A DNA stretch of 64,000 nucleotides from Panulirus ornatus (lineage: Eukaryota > Arthropoda > Malacostraca > Decapoda > Palinuridae), in NCBI RefSeq assembly GCF_036320965.1, contig NC_092279.1, positions 16,829,882 to 16,893,881 on the forward strand. The letters are read 5' to 3'. This document shows, piece by piece, positions 58,775-64,000 of the stretch. Within the stretch, counting starts at the first letter, position 1; each line of letters begins with the position of its first letter. Both the position numbers and the translations under genes were made by a program. Under the pieces are notes generated by a model. It searched no databases and was not told the DNA's origin. It saw only the letters and a program-made list of their open reading frames with translations.

Positions 58775-58776
<2 letters not shown>
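57922..58776. other. unique sequence, pyrimidine-rich in the first half
   Basis: 58020-58480 is C/T-skewed with CTTCC/CCTTC words and spurious open frames. 58530-58770 is more balanced, with no recognised gene. Confidence 0.4.

Positions 58777-58845
<69 letters not shown>
58777..58845. repeat. (GA)n microsatellite
   Basis: About 34 units. Confidence 0.97.
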
Positions 58846-58846
<1 letters not shown>

Positions 58847-59871
58847 ACTATGTAGCCAGAACGAGTTACAGACACGGAGCGATACCGTGAGCCAAGCAAT
58901 GGCTTGCTGCCTGCTTCGCTGGTGGCCTGGCTGTGGTGGTCTTCGGACGTGGCTCCGGCAGGTGGGTCGTCCCGGCAAGGCCCCCCACACCGTCACCGAC
59001 CATCATCATCCAGGCCCATCAGTATCAGCGATGGTGGTAGAGAGCAGCACGGGTGGTGTCCATTGACGTGGACCGCCAGGAGACTCATCTGTGGCAGCTG
59101 GTTAGGTCGTCGTACGGTACCAACTGGCGTGGATACCACAAGACGATACGACCCTTCAAAGGTCAATAGTGTGACCTGTGTGTGAGGGGCAAGATGACCA
59201 GGCCTTGGAACTGACCCTAAAGACGTTGCCAGAGGATTTTCTGAATAGCCCAGTAACACACGGCAAGTACAGTGGTCGACTGAGGGTACTTGGGTGCCCG
59301 AGAGATATAGTTCCAGCATTCCCCACTCGTTAACCTGGCACCCACTGTGGCTTGACAGACCCAGTGGGTGTTTCTAAACCAACCCTCTCGTTCTACAGGC
59401 CAGACTATCCTCCCCAAGGTGATTACACCGGGTTTATGCTCAGGTTTAGTACTGTTTTAGGGGAAATATGGCATCTGAGATAGCAACAGTCATTCTGTAA
59501 GAAAAATGAAAAGATATCCACACTCCTGAATGATAATGAAATAAGGCGAAATGTAGTTTTTTTTTTTAAAGAGTTCAGAGTTGGTGTTGTATTGATCTGT
59601 AGTGATGAAGTATGTGCTGGCATAAGTCGCATCACCTTGCTAAAACGATTATCAATGTTGATACTATATTGCATCCATGTGTGGCACCTGCCCACTCCCT
59701 TATTGCCAGTGGTATTAGCGTTAACTCAGGGTATGCGATGGGACCCGTGGTATTGGGGAACCATAAGTATTGTATATTAGTGTTTCTTGTTTCGTATCTA
59801 ATGTGGAACGTGACACTGTTGAGAAATATACGAATATGCAGAAGTGTAAACGATTCTGGATCTTTTGTTCG
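58846..59871. other. unique sequence, nothing recognised
   Basis: No supported gene or repeat. The last bases are the insertion flank of the following LINE, which shows no (TA)n. Confidence 0.45.
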
Positions 59872-61105
59872 TGGAAGGTATTAAGAATATATGGTGTGGG
59901 AGGCAAGTTGTTAGAAGCAGTGAAAAGTTTTTATCGAGGATGTAAGGCATGTGTACGTGTAGGAAGAGAGGAAAGTGATTGGTTCTCAGTGAATGTAGGT
60001 TTGCGGCAGGGGTGTGTGATGTCTCCATGGTTGTTTAATTTGTTTATGGATGGGGTTGTTAGGGAGGTAAATGCAAGAGTCTTGGAAAGAGGGGCAAGTA
60101 TGAAGTCTGTTGGGGATGAGAGAGCTTGGGAAGTGAGTCAGTTGTTGTTCGCTGATGATACAGCGCTGGTGGCGGATTCATGTGAGAAACTGCAGAAGCT
60201 GGTGACGGAGTTTGGTAAAGTGTGTGGAAGAAGAAAGTTAAGAGTAAATGTGAATAAGAGCAAGGTTATTAGGTACAGTAGGGTTGAGGGTCAAGTCAAT
60301 TGGGAGGTGAGTTTGAATGGAGAAAAACTGGAGGAAGTGAAGTGTTTTAGATATCTGGGAGTGGATCTGTCAGCGGATGGAACCATGGAAGCGGAAGTGG
60401 ATCATAGGGTGGGGGAGGGGGGCGAAAATTTTGGGAGCCTTGAAAAATGTGTGGAAGTCGAGAACATTATCCCGGAAAGCAAAAATGGGTAATGTTTGAA
60501 GGAATAGTAGTTCCAACAATGTTGTATGGTTGCGAGGCGTGGGCTATGGATAGAGTTGTGCGCAGGAGGATGGATGTGCTGGAAATGAGATGTTTGAGGA
60601 CAATGTGTGGTGTGAGGTGGTTTGATCGAGTAAGTAGCGTAAGGGTAAGAGAGATGTGTGGAAATAAAAAGAGCGTGGTTGAGAGAGCAGAAGAGGGTGT
60701 TTTGAAATGGTTTGGGCACATGGAGAGAATGAGTGAGGAAAGATTGACCAAGAGGATATATGTGTCGGAGGTGGAGGGAACGAGGAGAAGAGGGAGACCA
60801 AATTGGAGGTGGAAAGATGGAGTGAAAAGGATTTTGTGTGATCGGGGCCTGAACATGCAGGAGGGTGAAAGGAGGGCAAGGAATAGAGTGAATTGGAGCG
60901 ATGTGGTATACAGGGGTTGACGTGCTGTCAGTGGATTGAATCAAGGCATGTGAAGCGTCCGGGGTAAACCATGGAAAGCTGTGTAGGTATGTATATTTGC
61001 GTGTGTGGACGTGTGTATGTACATGTGTATGGGGGGGGGTTGGGCCATTTCTTTCGTCTGTTTCCTTGCGCTACCTCGCAAACGCGGGAGACAGCGACAA
61101 AGTAT
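59872..61105 (+). pseudogene. LINE ORF2 from RT motif A-B linker to end, plus 3' UTR
   Basis: The copy is 5'-truncated at WKVLRIYGVGGKLLEAVKSF. It then encodes GLRQGCVMSPWLFNLFMDGV (motif B), LLFADDTALVADS (motif C, FADD at 60148-60159), RKLRVNVNKSKV and FRYLGVDL. An extra G in the G-run near 60420 shifts the frame. The rest continues from about 60447 through LYGCEAWAMDRVVRRRMD and WFGHMERMSEERL to VVYRG at about 60918. The 3' UTR follows (60919-61105), ending in the stem-loop with CTCGCAAACGCGGG, then A-tract and (TA)n. Unlike the other copies it has no (TA)n at its 5' junction. Confidence 0.93.

Positions 61106-61199
<94 letters not shown>
61106..61199. repeat. A-tract and (TA)n, LINE tail
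   Basis: About 17 A, then about 39 TA units. Confidence 0.96.
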
Positions 61200-61202
<3 letters not shown>

Positions 61203-61422
61203 GAAGCAAAACCAGGAACAAACGAAAAAGCAGCTTGATTCGCTCAAATCCACTTCAGCTGTCATGTACGTATGTTACACCGAAACCGAAGCAGCATTTT
61301 TCAGTCAAGCCTCATAGACCGTGTTCCCTCCACGTCTGACATGTACACCGTCTTGACTCGTGTTACAGCGGACGCTGCTGCAGTACGTATTTTGAGCGTC
61401 GCACGGGAACCTGGGGTAACTT
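61200..61422. other. unique sequence
   Basis: Nothing recognised. Confidence 0.5.
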
Positions 61423-61436
61423 ACACACACACACAT

Positions 61437-61491
<55 letters not shown>

Positions 61492-61527
61492 CACTCACAT
61501 ACATAACCCCTGACCGACTCCCTCTCG

Positions 61528-61558
<31 letters not shown>

Positions 61559-61579
61559 TGTGTGTGTGTGTGTGTGTGA

Positions 61580-61636
<57 letters not shown>

Positions 61637-61662
61637 TCCGTGTGTGTGTGTGTGTGTGAGTC

Positions 61663-61713
<51 letters not shown>
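61423..61713. repeat. convergent (CA)n and (GT)n arrays
   Basis: (CA)n at about 61423-61499 is followed, after about 28 bp, by interrupted (GT)n at 61527-61713. The two are mutually complementary on one strand and can form a long foldback. Interruptions (GAGTGCG, GAGTCCG, GAGTCCA) divide the GT array. Confidence 0.97.
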
Positions 61714-61715
<2 letters not shown>

Positions 61716-61784
61716 TCCCCCTTACCTTGCTGTCCCTCGCCCTCCCGCCCATTTAAGAGCCGATTCCTACCTGGGGAGTCACCG

Positions 61785-62085
61785 GATATGCTAATTAGTG
61801 CCGACACCATAATTTGTTGGAGGTATCATCAGCACTTTTATGACGGCCTCTCAAATGTCCCGTAAGGAATTAGTCTGTAGGTGTAGCGGCCGTGTTCGAG
61901 GTGATTACACGCCTGGCCAATTAGTCTACCTCGGCCTTATGGCCCGTGTGCGTGAGGCTGGTTCTGCCATCCGGATGAATGCCATTAATTAGGCAGAGGA
62001 TAATGGATCTTACGATGCCTACGTCTTAGGGCTGTTTCGTCGGCGAGCTTTTAAGAACTTCACCTCACCGGGGGATAATGGCCTC
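61785..62085 (+). promoter_or_regulatory. candidate homeodomain-rich regulatory element
   Basis: Palindromic CTAATTAG (61791-61798), GAATTAG (about 61867), CCAATTAG (about 61917) and TTAATTAG (61985-61992) occur within 200 bp, with GATAATGG twice (about 61998 and 62072). TAATTA is the core site of many homeodomain proteins. Local composition is not AT-rich, so the cluster is above casual expectation. No gene is visible. Confidence 0.3.
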
Positions 62086-62507
62086 ATTGGGCCGAGTGCA
62101 CAAGTATGATTGAAGTGGAGTTGGATCACAAGATTTTATTTGGGGAGAACGAGTCTTATAGTCTCAGTCCCTAAGGGCGATTTTGTACTAGGAAATGGTC
62201 CAAGTAGATAACAGCTAATGGATTTAATGGTCTTTGTGCGTAAGAATGTTTATAGCATAATGTCTCAGGGAGGACGTGGCTGAAGGGGGGGTTGCACTTC
62301 TCGTTAGTGAATGCGCGGATGATGAATTGTAATCATTGCGGTAACTGGTGAGGGGAAGTAGGAGGGACTGGGAGGGGATGGGTAGGAGAGCCCCGGGGTC
62401 ATTGGGAAGGGGGAATGGAAGGGAGGGAAAGGCCTCAGAAGAATTGAGTGGTCTTTGACGAGGTCACCTACTGGAGGATATTAACGGTATCCCTCCTCCT
62501 TCATCTC

Positions 62508-62547
<40 letters not shown>

Positions 62548-63160
62548 GAAAGCTCCTCCCCACCTACCACTCTCTCTGGCACAACAACCGAAAATTTTGT
62601 CCAGAGGGAGCACCGCATAGTATGTAGAGGGTATACTGGATTAGAACTTTTGTAGGAAAGTGCGAGTGGAAAGGCTTTTCTCATGTCGGCAACTGGAAAA
62701 TCTAGGATACCTCTTAAATCTGAAAACCAAAGAATGAAAAGAAATACATATGTATGGTACACTTTCCTTTCCGAACAGGTTACTGATAATTATTAATGTC
62801 ATTAAAGCATTATTCTTAAAGCCTGTGATTTAAGTGTCATGATAGTCTTAGCCTTGGCAACTTCTGGTCGTTGTATTTCTCTCTCTCACGTTAAGCAGTC
62901 GTCGTTTAGACATGAAATTATATATTTTGAAAACTTATTTTGGATCTGCATGGAATCTGTGCTTCGTTAGAGAAAGTAACATTGGATCTCTGGTTATATC
63001 TTCATAAAGTTTATCTATCAGCGGCAGAATAATTCGTTTTCTCTTACTGTTCTTTGCAGTCGTCCTGGTTTTTCTTCGCGCCAATATTCTTCACTCACCA
63101 GGTTTCCTAATCATGTGAGCTTGAGAAGTGGAGGTAAGAAGATGGTGGACAAGCTGACGA
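62086..63160. other. unique sequence with short (GA)n
   Basis: (AG)n at 62510-62541. Nothing else could be supported. Confidence 0.5.
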
Positions 63161-63179
63161 AGAGGCGACGTGTTTGCCG

Positions 63180-63300
63180 CCCAAGTCATCATAAACACCG
63201 TGTCTGCCGCTGTCTGTGAATGTACACAAACGTCAGCTGACACGGCCACTGCCTGCGGATGTAAACAAACCACAGCTGACGCGCACGTGTGCTGCTGCCT
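63180..63300 (+). promoter_or_regulatory. two-copy 45-bp duplication with forkhead and E-box motifs
   Basis: Two units share GCC(G/A)CTG(T/C)CTG(T/C)G, AATGTAxACAAAC and CAGCTGAC. The second contains ATGTAAACAAACC, a perfect forkhead core, and the first GTCAGCTGAC, a palindromic E-box. A 154-codon frame (63170-63634, plus) is open across it, with no recognised domain. Confidence 0.3.
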
Positions 63301-64000
63301 GCAGGTCTCGGCCCGAACACCCGCATATCCTCTCCACTCCGGCGGTGACTTCATATTCACATATGCACGTACGGGTCATCCCAGCCCTCGTCTGCTGGCT
63401 GTTACGGAGAGCGGAGAACTGCGGAGTGGCATTGTTCAGTGGTATGACAACTCACCCTCCGTCGTTTTTCCTCTTCGTACCTCTCGTATTGTCGGCACAA
63501 TCTTCCCCCTCAAAACTAGCATATCTTCTACGAGTGTGCGTCTGGCAAATCATCCGGCGTGTCTACAAACAGATGGCAGACAGGGTTGGCTTTCTAAAAT
63601 ACATAATGTAATATTTCTCCAAAAGTATATATGACTCAGCAGCCAGCAATTTCCGTGCTGCCGAGGAATTGGATACATCATTGGTAACTGTGTACTGGGG
63701 GGGGGTTGGTCATCGTGCCTCTGTCAACATCCTCCGCGTGTCTACAGACAGAAGACAGGACCCCCTTTTGGTAATATGGTCATTTCCTCGCATTGCCTCA
63801 TCACCCGGTACCTACCTCCTTCGCTCGAGGATGAACTGATCCGCCTAAACCTCTGCCGCACTGTTGATACTAAGGCGAGAACCACGTAATCTGATTCCAG
63901 CTGCTGCTGCTGCTGGATGGTTCTATCTCTGTGGACTTCTTGAGCATGGCGGGACGATCCCTTGTTATCATGAAGAACCCCAGGTCGCTGTGTTAGCATC
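63301..64000. other. unique sequence to window end
   Basis: Contains a G-run (about 63698-63706) and a (GCT)n/(CTG)n run at about 63900-63915. No gene could be supported. Confidence 0.45.

Noticed and set aside
58533..59066. 177-codon plus-strand open frame
   Set aside because: Held open by a (GA)n tract in its middle; the flanks are unrelated to known proteins.
61421..61865. Long His/Thr or Cys/Val repeat frames
   Set aside because: Translations of (CA)n and (GT)n microsatellites only.

Overview
The window is animal nuclear DNA. It contains no prokaryotic-style operons. It is saturated with dinucleotide and trinucleotide microsatellites and carries animal-type retroelements: a non-LTR LINE, two families of Penelope-like element (PLE), tRNA-derived SINEs and an unusual non-tRNA SINE. 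The overall texture, with very long (TA)n, (GT)n and (GA)n arrays, a GIY-YIG Penelope element and SINEs with the boxes seen here, resembles a decapod crustacean (shrimp, crab or crayfish). That assignment is an inference from general knowledge; no host gene confirms it. No complete host protein-coding gene was recognised. The one host-exon candidate is a 65-bp open segment with good splice signals at 7751-7815. The window is probably intergenic or large-intron DNA.

Layout. 1-399 holds two old, oppositely oriented LINE fragments. 400-7750 is AT-rich unique DNA with one degenerate minisatellite, one foldback, one (TA)n array and one tRNA-derived SINE. 7922-9658 is a broken Penelope-like element whose reverse-transcriptase N-terminal half is inverted relative to its RT core, GIY-YIG endonuclease and 3' end. 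9658-10063, 12659-13773 and 18263-20746 are retroelement clusters in which LINE, PLE and SINE copies are joined by (TA)n tracts. The best-preserved LINE copy (18691-20673) has the structure expected of a twin-primed 5' inversion. 20.7-36.4 kb is higher-GC unique DNA with purine/pyrimidine-skewed tracts and microsatellites. 36456-38063 is a 31-bp minisatellite of about 52 units with a 13-unit (403-bp) higher-order periodicity. 38-64 kb holds further minisatellites, a large foldback of two PLE 3' ends (47454-47886), two tRNA-SINE copies ending in microsatellites, a second large LINE copy (59872-61105) and several candidate cis-regulatory clusters (homeodomain, E-box/GATA and forkhead motifs).

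Main ideas. (1) The LINE and the non-tRNA SINE share a 3' stem-loop with the core CTCGC-NNNN-GCGGG, the expected sign of a SINE mobilised by its partner LINE. The SINE is otherwise a long hairpin whose pairing is kept by wobble changes between copies. (2) Three unrelated retroelement families (LINE, PLE, SINE) end in or are flanked by (TA)n, suggesting target choice, templated tails or both. (3) Both PLE families share a 3' terminal motif resembling a degenerate hammerhead core, with two mutually exclusive pairings. All conclusions come from reading the sequence; no database search was run.
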